From the NCBI RefSeq assembly GCF_900188125.1, contig NZ_FZOW01000002.1:492605-556604 (forward strand): a stretch of 64,000 nucleotides of DNA. Reading direction: 5' to 3'. Both the position numbers and the translations under genes were made by a program. Shown in pieces: positions 49,690-57,857 of this stretch. Numbering within the stretch: the stretch's first letter is position 1; every line of letters starts with the position of its first letter. The notes under the pieces are model-generated. The model was not told the origin of the DNA. It was given only the letters and a program-made list of their open reading frames with translations, and made no database searches. The stretch comes from Rhodococcoides kyotonense (GTDB lineage: Bacteria; Actinomycetota; Actinomycetes; Mycobacteriales; Mycobacteriaceae).

Positions 49690-51032
49690 TCAACTCGGTT
49701 CACCGGCGGGGACTCCGAGGGCCAACAGGGCGACGTCGTCTTGCAGACCTTTGCCGAAGCTCGCGAGTAGTTCGGCGAGGTGGTCGATGATGGTGTGTGC
49801 GGTGGTCGGTGCCTGTGCGGCCGCGAAGGCTTCGAGGGCTCCGTCGTCGTCGTAGCGGCCCGTCCGGGTCCGGTGACGGCTTCGGTGAGACCGTCGGTGT
49901 AGAGCGCCAGGACATCTCCAGGCTTCAGGGTGATGGACGCGGAGGTGAAGTGGGCGTCTGCGAAGGCGCCGACGAGTTGCCCGTGGTGGGTGTGCACGTA
50001 GTCGGCGGTGCCGTCGGCGCGCAGGTGCAGCGCAGGTGGATGGCCGCCGCTCGCGAGTCGGATCACCGCCCCGGTCTCGGTGGGGGTGATGGTGCCGTAG
50101 ATGACGGTGCAGAACCGTGGGTCATCGCCCCGAAATTCGTGGTGCAGAACAGTATTCAAGTTCTCCAGCACGGCGATCGGGTCGCGGTCGAATACTGCGG
50201 CCGCGCGCAGGGTGTAGCGGGTGAGTGAGGTGACCGCGGCAGCGCCGGCGCCTTTGCCGCTGACGTCACCGAGGAAGAAGCCCCACGTAACCGCGTCGAG
50301 GGGGAAGACATCGTAGAAGTCTCCGCCGACCTCGTCGAGCGAGGCGGGATGGTAGAAACCGGCGACGTCGAGTCCAGTGGGCGCGGACAGGACCGGTGGC
50401 AGCAGGGTGCGCTGCAAGGTCGTCGCCAACAATTGAATCTGGGTGCGTTCGGCTTCGGCGGTCTTACGCGCGTCCTCGGATTCACCGAGTGCGAGTTGGG
50501 TGCGTCCCAGGGCGGCTTCGGCGTCGACTTGCGCGGCGTGCGCGATGTCGCGATCCGACACCAACGCGCTCTCTCGGATCAGTCGGTCGGCGTTCGAGTG
50601 CACCGAGATCGTCACGACTGCGCCGCCGGTGCTGGTGTGGTGCCGGTTGGCCATCAGTGAGACGGGCAGCCCCGCCGTCGATTCCGGAATGTGCAGGGCG
50701 GCAGGGGCTCCGATGGGGGGACCGTCCGTGCTTGCGGCGGCTGCGATCAGCATCGAGAGGGTTTCGACGCTGTCGTCGGTGAACAACTGCGCCGCAACTG
50801 TGTTCACGATGTCGTTTCGGTTACGCCCCACCACATCCAGCAACGTGGAATTGACGTAGAGAACCATCTCGGAGTCGGCATCGACGACGAGAATCCCGCA
50901 CGGGGCCGTCTCGACGAGCTGCGCGGTGTCGACCAGGTGCACGATGTCTGCTGTCGGATCGGTGAGGGACCTGTCGCCGTCGGTCGGTGTACCGTCTTCC
51001 TGGCTGTCTGTCCGAGTGTGCTTGCCTGACAT
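49690..51032 (-). pseudogene. RsbU/SpoIIE-type PP2C phosphatase with PAS domain, C-terminal frameshift
   Basis: The intact part has a PAS sensor (about 35-130), a coiled linker (about 165-205), and a SpoIIE-type phosphatase domain (GGDFYDVFPLD; GDVSGKGAGAAAVTSL; LALYTDGLTEAV). Just after LTEAVTGPG the frame breaks near 49855-49870. The correct end (GRYDDDGALEAF ... GKGLQDDVALLALGV) lies in another frame to a stop at 49690-49692. As sequenced, translation runs on to 49464 with a nonsense tail and loses the metal-binding DDVALL. Such phosphatases reactivate anti-anti-sigma factors like the STAS protein nearby. Confidence 0.8.
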
Positions 51033-51159
51033 CAGAATTCACGTGCCTTCCTGTCGACATCACCGACCAGGACACCACGTGCGCTCGCGCGCGTCGACGA
51101 CTCGGGTCCGGGGGTGCACCGGTCCACCTCGCCTGTGTTCACATGTCTGCGTCGCCGAG

Positions 51160-51585
51160 TCATGGTGCAGGTACTGCGGACAATGTCCAGGCCATGGTCA
51201 CCACGGTGCCAGCCTCGGTGCTCTCGAGCTCGACGCGGTCACTGACGGCGTCGATGAGGGCGAGGCCGCGGCTGCGGTCCGGTGTCGGCGTGGGGGGCTG
51301 CCAGGTCCCGGTGTCGGCGATCGTGACGGTGAGAGTGTCCTGCTCGTGTATCGCGGTCAGCGTCATCTCCCCGCGATCCTGCGTGTGGGTGTAGGCGTGT
51401 TCGACGACGTTGGCGAGCGCTTCGTAGGTGGCCAGTTCGATCGAGTCGACGACCGTCTCGGGCACGCTGAGGTCGGATGCCCAGTGCCGGATCCGGCGCC
51501 GCAGGGTGGTCGCAGCCTCCGGAACGGCCGGGCCGCTGTAGGTCCACCGATGTGCGCCGGCGTCGTCTGCCGTGTTGCCGGTCAT
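51160..51585 (-). CDS. RsbW-like anti-sigma factor / serine protein kinase
   Basis: A 141-aa GHKL ATPase: N box ELATYEALANVVEHAY, G1 IADTGTW and G2 RGLALIDAV. RsbW-type proteins bind a stress sigma factor or phosphorylate an STAS antagonist. ATG 51585 overlaps the STAS gene stop by 4 bases, which makes the pair a classic coupled partner-switch module. The sigma factor itself is not in the window and may be chromosomal SigF/SigB. Confidence 0.87.
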   Translation of the reverse strand: MTGNTADDAGAHRWTYSGPAVPEAATTLRRRIRHWASDLSVPETVVDSIELATYEALANVVEHAYTHTQDRGEMTLTAIHEQDTLTVTIADTGTWQPPTPTPDRSRGLALIDAVSDRVELESTEAGTVVTMAWTLSAVPAP

Positions 51586-51965
51586 GACGGTGCCGCCTGC
51601 GTGTGGCCGCGGACGTGGGCCACCGCGGCGGGGAGATCATCGAAGGTCGCCATCATGCGGTCGATGCCGGACAACCGGATCGGTTGCACCACACGATTGT
51701 TCACCGCTACCAGCGCCATCACCGCAGTTGGCGGTAGGGAGTCGCGGGTACGTACGAGTTCGGTGATCGCACTCGAGGACAGGAACCGCACCCCGGTCAG
51801 GTCGACGACCAGTCCGTCGTTCGCTGATGCTGCGACCGGTTGCGCGTATGCGGCGAGGTCGTTCACGGTCGATATGTCGAGTTCTCCGTCGACGGTCATC
51901 ACTACCACCTGTCCGTCCTGTGTCACCTGCGCGTGAAACTGCGTGCCTGGCAGTTCGTCGGTCAT
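51582..51965 (-). CDS. Anti-anti-sigma factor (STAS domain, RsbV-like)
   Basis: A 127-aa single-STAS protein with the expected order: VMTVDGELDIST, LVVDLTGVRFLSSSAITEL and a C-terminal helix. The Ser cluster in FLSSSAI is where RsbW phosphorylates family members. ATG 51965 is preferred; an upstream in-frame ATG adds a basic tail. It is 43 bases after the pyridoxamine-oxidase-like gene and coupled to the kinase gene. Confidence 0.87.
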   Translation of the reverse strand: MTDELPGTQFHAQVTQDGQVVVMTVDGELDISTVNDLAAYAQPVAASANDGLVVDLTGVRFLSSSAITELVRTRDSLPPTAVMALVAVNNRVVQPIRLSGIDRMMATFDDLPAAVAHVRGHTQAAPS

Positions 51966-52008
51966 AGATACTGTCTTTCGGTTCCAGGGAGTGGCAATAG
52001 TTTTGGGT

Positions 52009-52503
52009 TTATAGGTCGACGGTGTCGTTGGTGCCGACATCCGGCTTCTCGCCCGTGATCCGCGATTTCGCGTAGGCGATCAGTGTGGAGACTTTCGATC
52101 CTGGGGCGGACCAGTATTCGGCGCCTTCGGCGTGGACCTTGATCAGGACCACCTCGCCCGATTCGGGGCCGCCGTCGAACCAGGCCGCGGCCGCCTTGTT
52201 CCACAGGTCCTTCTTCTTGTCTTCGTCGTCGACGATCTCTGCTGTGCCGGAGAGGGATACCCAGGATGTTCCGGATTGGAAGGAGATGTTGACGGAGCTG
52301 TCGGCGCGCACGTCTTGTACTTTGCGGGAGGCGTTGCGGGCGAAGAACCACAGGTCGCCGTCGAACTCGGTCTCTTGCAGCGCCATCGGGCGCGAGAGTA
52401 GGTGCCCATCGCGTCCGGTAGTGGTGAACATGCACAGCTTCGATTCGCTCATCAGCTCGGCGACTTTCGCGGCGCCGGCGGAACGATCCTCGGTGGAAGT
52501 CAT
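52009..52503 (-). CDS. Pyridoxamine 5'-phosphate oxidase-like general stress protein
   Basis: A 164-aa split-barrel flavin-binding-type protein of the general stress protein 26 group: AELMSESKLCMFTT, LLSRPMALQE, LWFFARNASRKVQD and WVSLSGTAEIVDD. The substrate is unknown; relatives bind FMN or FAD. ATG 52503. A SigF-type promoter lies immediately upstream. It leads the cluster of STAS, kinase and phosphatase genes on the same strand. Confidence 0.85.
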   Translation of the reverse strand: MTSTEDRSAGAAKVAELMSESKLCMFTTTGRDGHLLSRPMALQETEFDGDLWFFARNASRKVQDVRADSSVNISFQSGTSWVSLSGTAEIVDDEDKKKDLWNKAAAAWFDGGPESGEVVLIKVHAEGAEYWSAPGSKVSTLIAYAKSRITGEKPDVGTNDTVDL

Positions 52504-52513
52504 GCCGATCTGC

Positions 52514-52538
52514 TTACCCGGCCCTGCATTCGGGAAAC
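52514..52538 (-). promoter_or_regulatory. SigF/SigB-type promoter of the stress cluster
   Basis: On the minus strand GTTT (52535-52538) is followed after 15 bases by GGGTAA (52514-52519). This fits the mycobacterial SigF pattern GTTT-N15-17-GGGTA. It ends 10 bases before the start codon of the pyridoxamine-oxidase-like gene. Confidence 0.65.
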
Positions 52539-52622
52539 ACTGTGCGTGTGCTGGACCGCGGTAGGCGAGGAAGGCTGCGGACGGAGCGACGATCGACCGT
52601 CGGCAGGGGAGGGTGGAGTGTC

Positions 52623-52648
52623 GTTGTGCCGCACAGGGTTCTGGGTAC
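52623..52648 (+). promoter_or_regulatory. possible SigF-type promoter of the glutaminase gene
   Basis: GTTG (52623-52626) and GGGTAC (52643-52648) are 16 bases apart, 37 bases upstream of the glutaminase start. The -35 has one mismatch to the SigF pattern, so support is weaker than for the divergent promoter. Confidence 0.4.
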
Positions 52649-52685
52649 TGGATTCGATGGGGCCGTGGGTGGGTAGCTGCAGCGA

Positions 52686-53888
52686 ATGTCGCCTCTGATG
52701 CAGTCACCGATTTGCCAGTATCTGGACAGAGTGCTGCGAGAGTGCGCTCACCTCGACGGCGGTGCTGTGCCGACCGGCAACGACGTGCTGGCGTCTGCCG
52801 ACCCGGAGGTCTTCGGTGTCGCGTTGGCGACGGTCGGTGGCTCGCTCTACACCGCAGGTGACGCCGGCACAGAGTTCTCGATCCAGTCCATCTCCAAAGC
52901 GTTGACCTACGCGTTGGCGTTGGACGATCACGGACTGGACACAGTGCTCGACGTCGTCGACGTCGAACCGTCCGGCGATTCGTTCAACGAGATCTCGTTG
53001 GAACCCGGTACCGGGCGGCCCCGCAACGCCTTGATCAACGCAGGCGCTCTAGCCGTGCATTCGATGGTCCGCGCCGAGTCGGCGATAGACCGTGTCGAGC
53101 GAATCCGCGCCGTGCACAGCGCGCTCGCCGGCCGCGAACTCGAGATCGACGAGAAGGTCCGGCGGGCGGAACTGGCGAGCGATGACCGAAACACCGGCAT
53201 TGCACATCTGCTGCGTGCGGTCGACAAGCTCGGCGCCGATCCCCTCGACGTCGTCGAGGGATACGCGGGCCAGTGCGCGATCTCCGCCAATTGCCGTGAT
53301 CTCGCGACGATCGCGGCGGTGCTCGCGAACGGCGGCATCGATCCCGCGACAGGTGATCGGCTCCTCGATGCCAGGATCACCCGGCATGTTCTGGCCACCA
53401 TGGCCACGTGCGGGATGTACGACGGGAGCGGGAACTGGATGTCGAGCGTCGGCATTCCAGCGAAAAGCGGTGTGGCAGGGGCGATCATCGGTGTCCTGCC
53501 GGGCCAGGTCGGTATCGCGGTCATCTCACCTCGGCTGAATGATCACGGCAACAGTGTCCGCGGTGTGGCTGTGTTCGAACGGCTCTCGCGCGATCTGGAA
53601 CTACACATGATGCACACCAGCGCCACTGGGCAATCGGCCGTCCGGTCGATCGAGCAGCGAGACGACGCGACGGTGTTCGAACTGCAGGGCGATCTGCGGT
53701 TCGCGGGGGCGGAGTCGATTCTTGCCGAGCTCACTGCCGGGTTCACCGACGGTCACCGGATCGAGTTGTCCTTCGAGCATGTCCGGGCCGTCGACGACGC
53801 TGCCCGGGCACTGCTGGCAGAGGTCATCGACCGGCTCGATGCCGACGGGCATCGCGTGTCGGTGTCCGACCCGAAGCACCTCATGTGA
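52686..53888 (+). CDS. glsA: Glutaminase A with C-terminal STAS domain
   Basis: Residues about 10-300 form a serine-dependent beta-lactamase-like glutaminase: S68-I-S-K71 (catalytic S-x-x-K), NALINAGAL, CAISANCRDLA and GIPAKSGVAGAI. It converts glutamine to glutamate and ammonia. Residues about 310-400 form a STAS domain (VFELQGDLRFAGAESIL; IELSFEHVRAVDD). The STAS domain lacks a clear Ser at the phospho-site. Glutaminase-STAS fusions occur in other actinobacteria, sometimes with a further cyclic-nucleotide domain, absent here. Divergent from the stress cluster. Confidence 0.88.
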   Translation: MSPLMQSPICQYLDRVLRECAHLDGGAVPTGNDVLASADPEVFGVALATVGGSLYTAGDAGTEFSIQSISKALTYALALDDHGLDTVLDVVDVEPSGDSFNEISLEPGTGRPRNALINAGALAVHSMVRAESAIDRVERIRAVHSALAGRELEIDEKVRRAELASDDRNTGIAHLLRAVDKLGADPLDVVEGYAGQCAISANCRDLATIAAVLANGGIDPATGDRLLDARITRHVLATMATCGMYDGSGNWMSSVGIPAKSGVAGAIIGVLPGQVGIAVISPRLNDHGNSVRGVAVFERLSRDLELHMMHTSATGQSAVRSIEQRDDATVFELQGDLRFAGAESILAELTAGFTDGHRIELSFEHVRAVDDAARALLAEVIDRLDADGHRVSVSDPKHLM

Positions 53889-53946
53889 GCCTGCACCGTC
53901 GCGGGTGCTGGGCGCGCGCGTTTCGGCGGCGGTCTAGGATCGAGTC

Positions 53947-54102
53947 ATGTTAGGACTCATAGGTTTTCTTCTCGTTCTCTGGCTGGTGTTCGCGATTCTG
54001 GGTTTCGTCGTCAAAGGGTTGTTGTGGTTGGCGATCGTCGGCATCGTGCTGTTCGTGGCGACCGCTGCGTGGGGTTGGGTGAAGCGAAGCACCCGTGCCT
54101 GA
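53947..54102 (+). CDS. 51-residue two-helix membrane peptide
   Basis: An almost wholly hydrophobic 51-aa protein (MLGLIGFLLVLWLVFAILG, then VVKGLLWLAIVGIVLFVA) ending in a basic tail WVKRSTRA. It overlaps the next gene by 8 bases, which supports expression. Such hydrophobic small proteins are common in actinobacteria and have no known function. Confidence 0.6.
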   Translation: MLGLIGFLLVLWLVFAILGFVVKGLLWLAIVGIVLFVATAAWGWVKRSTRA

Positions 54103-54547
54103 CACCGCGCCGCAGCGTGTCCGGTTCCCGCGGACTCTGCGGCAGGTCGACCCGGCGCGACGGGGTGTGGTGTTGGCGTGGCTGGCGTTCACGCTTACCT
54201 TCGGTGGCGCGCGTCTGGTCACCTGGTTGATCCAGATCGACACCAGCAACGTCGGCGACGTCAGCGCCGGCGGAGTGCATCTGCATCACTATCTGTGGGG
54301 GATCCTGCTGCTGGCAGCGGTTGCGGTGTTCGGGTTGGTCGATCGAAGCCCGAAAGCGCGGTCCTGGATGGGAATTGCGCTCGGTATCGCTCTCGGTTTG
54401 ATCGTCGACGAGGCAGCTCTGTTGATCACGCTGCAGGATGTGTACTGGCACAGCGAAGGATGGTCCTCGATCGCCATCGCCATCTCGGTGATCGCCGTGG
54501 GAGGCACCGCCCTCGTACTGACACGCAGCGGAGCAGAAAAGCCATAG
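54095..54547 (+). CDS. Hypothetical membrane protein with HHY motif
   Basis: A 150-aa protein with four hydrophobic segments (about 25-45, 62-82, 90-108, 125-143). Between the first two lies GGVHLHHYLWG, and a later acidic site IVDEAALLI; the His and Asp residues in membrane-adjacent positions could bind a metal. GTG 54095. I do not know a family name. Confidence 0.6.
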   Translation: MPDTAPQRVRFPRTLRQVDPARRGVVLAWLAFTLTFGGARLVTWLIQIDTSNVGDVSAGGVHLHHYLWGILLLAAVAVFGLVDRSPKARSWMGIALGIALGLIVDEAALLITLQDVYWHSEGWSSIAIAISVIAVGGTALVLTRSGAEKP

Positions 54548-54675
54548 TTCGCGGTGATCGCGGAGTGCTTGGGCATCGAATACTGCCTTCACCACCCGTT
54601 CGATGATGTTGCGGCCCAGAATGTTTACAGCTCGAATGTCGATTTCGACGTCAGGTGAGGTAGGGGCGGGCTCCA

Positions 54676-54957
54676 CTACCGCAGTCTGCGGTAGCGGAGC
54701 AGTCCCATGGCCGCGGCTACGACACACGCGACAGCAGCGGCGCCTGCCCGCACCACCAGGCTTGTTGCCGCGAGAACGATTGCCGCAACGAGTGCTATCA
54801 GGGCGAGTGACAGATACGCGTAGGTCGGCCACAGTGGTGAGTCCACCAGAACCGTTGTCGCAGGCACGCGTTCGACAGCGCCGTCGTGGACAGCGTCGTC
54901 GACAGTAGCCTCGCCCGAACGTGATGACTGTGAGGCTGTTTCGGTGTCAGGCGGCAT
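54676..54957 (-). CDS. Small hypothetical membrane protein
   Basis: A 93-aa protein: polar N-terminus (about 1-45), then two hydrophobic helices (about 48-68, 70-85) and a basic end RYRRLR. ATG 54957 lies inside the 3' end of the STAS gene upstream (11-base overlap), so the two are probably co-translated. Function unknown. Confidence 0.55.
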   Translation of the reverse strand: MPPDTETASQSSRSGEATVDDAVHDGAVERVPATTVLVDSPLWPTYAYLSLALIALVAAIVLAATSLVVRAGAAAVACVVAAAMGLLRYRRLR

Positions 54958-55336
54958 GAGACTGCCAGGCGGAGGCGAACGTAGGTACCGAGAGCAGCTG
55001 TGCTGCACCGAGGGCGGTGAACACTACCTCTACCGCTCGGTTCGGTGCGAACAAGCGCAGCCTGCCGTGGGAATCGTGGGCGGCGTCGATGAGCGCATTG
55101 GCTGCGCCGGAGTACAGGAACGTGACACCGGAGAGGTCCACGTCCGTTGCCGCGTCACCGGCCGCGAGGTCGGCGAGGGTGTCGGTCAGCTCGGCCAGTG
55201 TCGTCATGTCGAACTCACCGCGCAGGCGCAACACCGTGTAGGCGGGGGAGTACTTCTCGACGTCGATACCGTAGCGCCGGGTTGCGTCCGATACGTCGAC
55301 GAGATCGTCGTGGAACACCACGGTTGCAGTGGTCAT
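54947..55336 (-). CDS. STAS domain protein (second anti-sigma antagonist-like)
   Basis: A 129-aa protein with a 35-residue N-terminal extension and a STAS domain (VLRLRGEFDMTTLAEL; VDLSGVTFLYSGAANAL). A Ser is present at the phospho-site position (YSG). ATG 55336 has GAAGGGG about 8 bases upstream. A perfect palindrome lies 44 bases upstream. It may feed into the same kinase as the other STAS protein or act separately. Confidence 0.78.
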   Translation of the reverse strand: MTTATVVFHDDLVDVSDATRRYGIDVEKYSPAYTVLRLRGEFDMTTLAELTDTLADLAAGDAATDVDLSGVTFLYSGAANALIDAAHDSHGRLRLFAPNRAVEVVFTALGAAQLLSVPTFASAWQSHAA

Positions 55337-55379
55337 GAGTGGCCCCTTCCTTCGCACGATTACACACACATATGTCGAG

Positions 55380-55399
55380 GGTGGACTGCGCAGTCCACC
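55380..55399. promoter_or_regulatory. perfect 20-base palindrome upstream of the STAS gene
   Basis: GGTGGACTGCGCAGTCCACC reads the same on both strands and lies 44 bases upstream of the STAS start codon. Position and symmetry suggest an operator for a dimeric regulator; a hairpin is also possible. Confidence 0.5.
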
Positions 55400-55787
55400 G
55401 TCGTCGAGAAGGATCTTGCCAAGCGAACGTCTCCGGATCACTTCCCGAACCATCACGGTACGAAATCCGAACGGCAACGGAACGATAACGGCACCTGTCT
55501 GGCGTTGGTGAGGGCGGACCCGGTGGGTGCGGGCCGAAACTCCCGCAGTGTGCCCGTCATTGCAATTACCGAACACCCGTGGGTAACAGCGTAGTTCGAT
55601 GCTCTCGGTGTCCATGGGACCGAGATACGGAAGTCCAGAAACACACCCGAGAGGCAATGGAGCGGCGTTGCCGGTGTCTCGACAACGCCGCCGCGCGGTG
55701 ATCGCGCAGGGGTGAACAGGCGGCGCCGATGACGATCGTTGCCTCGCTGTACCGGGTCTGAAACACCGGACGACAGGTCGGACTGGC
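55400..55787. other. gene-free stretch
   Basis: Nothing with coding character is seen in these 388 bases between the STAS gene and the second GAF-ANTAR gene. It carries the palindrome at its left edge; otherwise only scattered inverted repeats. Confidence 0.5.
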
Positions 55788-56519
55788 TCAGGTGGTGGAT
55801 GTTCTGGGTGTGGTGGGGTGGTCGGCGTCGACGAGGGACTGCGCGATGGCGCGGAGTGGGATGTTCTGTTGCTGCGAGAGGGTCACCAACCAGTCGAATG
55901 CTTGCACTGCGTCGACGTCGTAGCGTTCCATGATCATGCCTTTGGCTTGGCCGATGATGTCGCGTGAGGCGAGCCCGGCCCGGAACTGTTCGCCGTCGCG
56001 GACTGCGAGCATCGCGATCGCTGCGTGCGCGGCCAGGGCTTCGCCGACGACGATCGCGTCGGGGTCGAATGCTTGGGTGGTGGTGCTGAAGAGCACCAGT
56101 GCTCCGACGTCGTCGCCGTTGCTGTAGAGCTGGAACGCAGCGAGCGACCGGATGCCTTCGTCGACGGCAGCGGACGCGAAATGTGGCCACCGCGCCTCCA
56201 CGTCGAGGTCATCGGCGACGACGACGTCGAGGTGGCGGACTTCGCTGAGGATAGGACCTTCACTCATCTCGTATTGGCGTCGGCACAGTTTCTCGGCGAG
56301 GTCGCTGGTCGAGGCGACGATCGTCCGGGTGCCTTTGTCGACGGTGGCGATGGCGCCGCTGTCGGCGTGGTCGATCAACGTGATCGCGGAGGAGAGGATC
56401 TCGTCGAGAGTCTTGGGCATCGACCGCCGTAGATCGCGTAGTGAGCGGGCGAATTCGGCGAGCTGAGCCGTGAAGTCCGAAGACCGGTCGGCACTGCTCC
56501 GTTCAGGGGTATGTGTCAC
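55788..56519 (-). CDS. GAF-ANTAR domain regulator
   Basis: A 243-aa protein: GAF domain (about 30-165; ADSGAIATVDKGTRTIV, LAAFQLYSNGDDVGALVLFS) and ANTAR domain (about 180-235; IIGQAKGMIMERYDVDAVQAFDWLVTLS), with the canonical QAKGMIM start. GTG 56519. It is the second such regulator in the island. Its RNA targets are unknown. Confidence 0.87.
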   Translation of the reverse strand: MTHTPERSSADRSSDFTAQLAEFARSLRDLRRSMPKTLDEILSSAITLIDHADSGAIATVDKGTRTIVASTSDLAEKLCRRQYEMSEGPILSEVRHLDVVVADDLDVEARWPHFASAAVDEGIRSLAAFQLYSNGDDVGALVLFSTTTQAFDPDAIVVGEALAAHAAIAMLAVRDGEQFRAGLASRDIIGQAKGMIMERYDVDAVQAFDWLVTLSQQQNIPLRAIAQSLVDADHPTTPRTSTT

Positions 56520-56968
56520 AGGCGTGTGCTTTCTTCACCAAGGACCCGCCGCGCACACGGCGCGCGGATACGAGTGTGGCGCGCCTGCTGCTGGACGCGC
56601 GGACACCGAAGCGTCCAGTTACCGAGCGACCAGTCTACTTCGATCCTCTCTGCCATAGGTATTCGACAGGGTCGGCACGTGATCCGCGCCCTCTTGTTCG
56701 GGCTGTCGTGTCAGGGCTTCCTGCCGGTGTTCGAAGTGGACGATTTCGGAACCGCTAGGCCTGGGTCGAAGTCGGTCATGGCCGCAACGGAATCAGTCAC
56801 CTGATTCATCCCGAGGTCGATACGATGAACCCGCTGCGCGAAAAGCTGGACATCGACCTGTCCAGCGGCATGCTATTGGTGTCCGTCACGTGTCGCCGGA
56901 ACTGGCGTCGGCAAAGACGTTGAACCTTCTGGGCACCCTCACCGCAGCCCCAGCGCGCGAGGAGGAGA
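56520..56968. other. gene-free stretch
   Basis: No supported gene. Short frames exist but lack start signals and domain resemblance. CTGGACATCGACCTGTCCAG at 56847-56866 is an imperfect hairpin (CTGGACA/TGTCCAG). Confidence 0.5.
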
Positions 56969-57487
56969 TCAGCGACCCAGCATCCACGCCCGTGCCGACC
57001 GATCCTCCGCAACCCAGCTCGACGACATCGTTACGCTCGGACCAGACCATGGGACCATCATCGAACCATGGCATCTTCGCCGATGCGTACCTTTATTTTT
57101 TCCGCTACTGGACATCTGTGTGATGCAGAACGGGTGTCCCGCAGGGTCTGTCAGGACCCGGCGGTTGGGGTCGGCAGGCTGGTCGTCGGACACGGTGGCG
57201 CCCAATACGACCAGTCGTTTTTGCGCTGTGTTGAGGTCGTCGACGCCGAGTTCGAGGTGAGCTTGTTTCTCGACTCCCGGCGATGGCCAGGTCGGGCGCT
57301 GGTATGTATCGAGCCGGTAGAACGCAAGACCGGTCCCGTCCAGGTCTCCGAGTAGAACGAAGTCGTCCGATTGTGTGGATATGGGCAGACCTACAGCCTG
57401 CTGATAGAACCGGGCGAGTTCGCGCGGATCGGGGCAGTCGAAGGTGACGGCGAGTACACGAGCCGGGAAAGCTTCTGCTGAAGTCAT
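56969..57487 (-). CDS. VOC (glyoxalase-fold) family protein with unusual tail
   Basis: A 172-aa protein whose first 125 residues are a typical glyoxalase/bleomycin-resistance domain (VTFDCPDPRELARFYQQAVGLP; AHLELGVDDL; LTDPAGHPFCI). The last 40 residues (basic, Met/Trp/Ser-rich) have no counterpart in the family, so the ending may be eroded or read past a lost stop. It lies 4 bases after the MazG-like gene in a three-gene minus-strand set led by an XRE regulator. Confidence 0.78.
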   Translation of the reverse strand: MTSAEAFPARVLAVTFDCPDPRELARFYQQAVGLPISTQSDDFVLLGDLDGTGLAFYRLDTYQRPTWPSPGVEKQAHLELGVDDLNTAQKRLVVLGATVSDDQPADPNRRVLTDPAGHPFCITQMSSSGKNKGTHRRRCHGSMMVPWSGPSVTMSSSWVAEDRSARAWMLGR

Positions 57488-57491
57488 GGAG

Positions 57492-57857
57492 TTACGAGCT
57501 TCCTTCGTTTCCGACGGTGGCTGCCAGTCCTGCGTGGATTCGATCCATGGTGGCGCTGTAGGCGTCGGACATGTCGATGTCGAGTCGATCGGCGAGAACG
57601 AATATCCACCACAATGATTCGGCGAGTTTGTGTTTCAGCTGTTCGTCGACGTCGCCGTCGATCTCCCAGGTGCCGTCGTGCGCCAGGAGAAGCCTCCCTA
57701 TGGTTCCGACGTCGTTAGAAAAGCCGATCATGAGCTCGTGGAGGGTCCAGGTCTTTCCGTTGAAACGCTGCTCGAGTACCTCGTACAGGGCCCTCACTTC
57801 CAGGGCGCGGTCCCGCGCAGAATCGAGGGAGATGGGATGGATTGTGTTGTCGGTCAT
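57492..57857 (-). CDS. MazG-like pyrophosphohydrolase-fold protein
   Basis: A 121-aa all-helical protein resembling the MazG-like family (LHELMIGFSNDVGTIGRLLL; LKHKLAESLWWIFVLADRLDID), with the Glu and Asp residues expected for the metal site. It probably hydrolyses a nucleotide; substrate unknown. ATG 57857 overlaps the XRE regulator stop by 4 bases. Confidence 0.75.
   Translation of the reverse strand: MTDNTIHPISLDSARDRALEVRALYEVLEQRFNGKTWTLHELMIGFSNDVGTIGRLLLAHDGTWEIDGDVDEQLKHKLAESLWWIFVLADRLDIDMSDAYSATMDRIHAGLAATVGNEGSS

Noticed and set aside
49690..49872. Programmed ribosomal frameshift in the RsbU-like gene
   Set aside because: No canonical slippery heptamer or obvious downstream pseudoknot; a plain indel is simpler.
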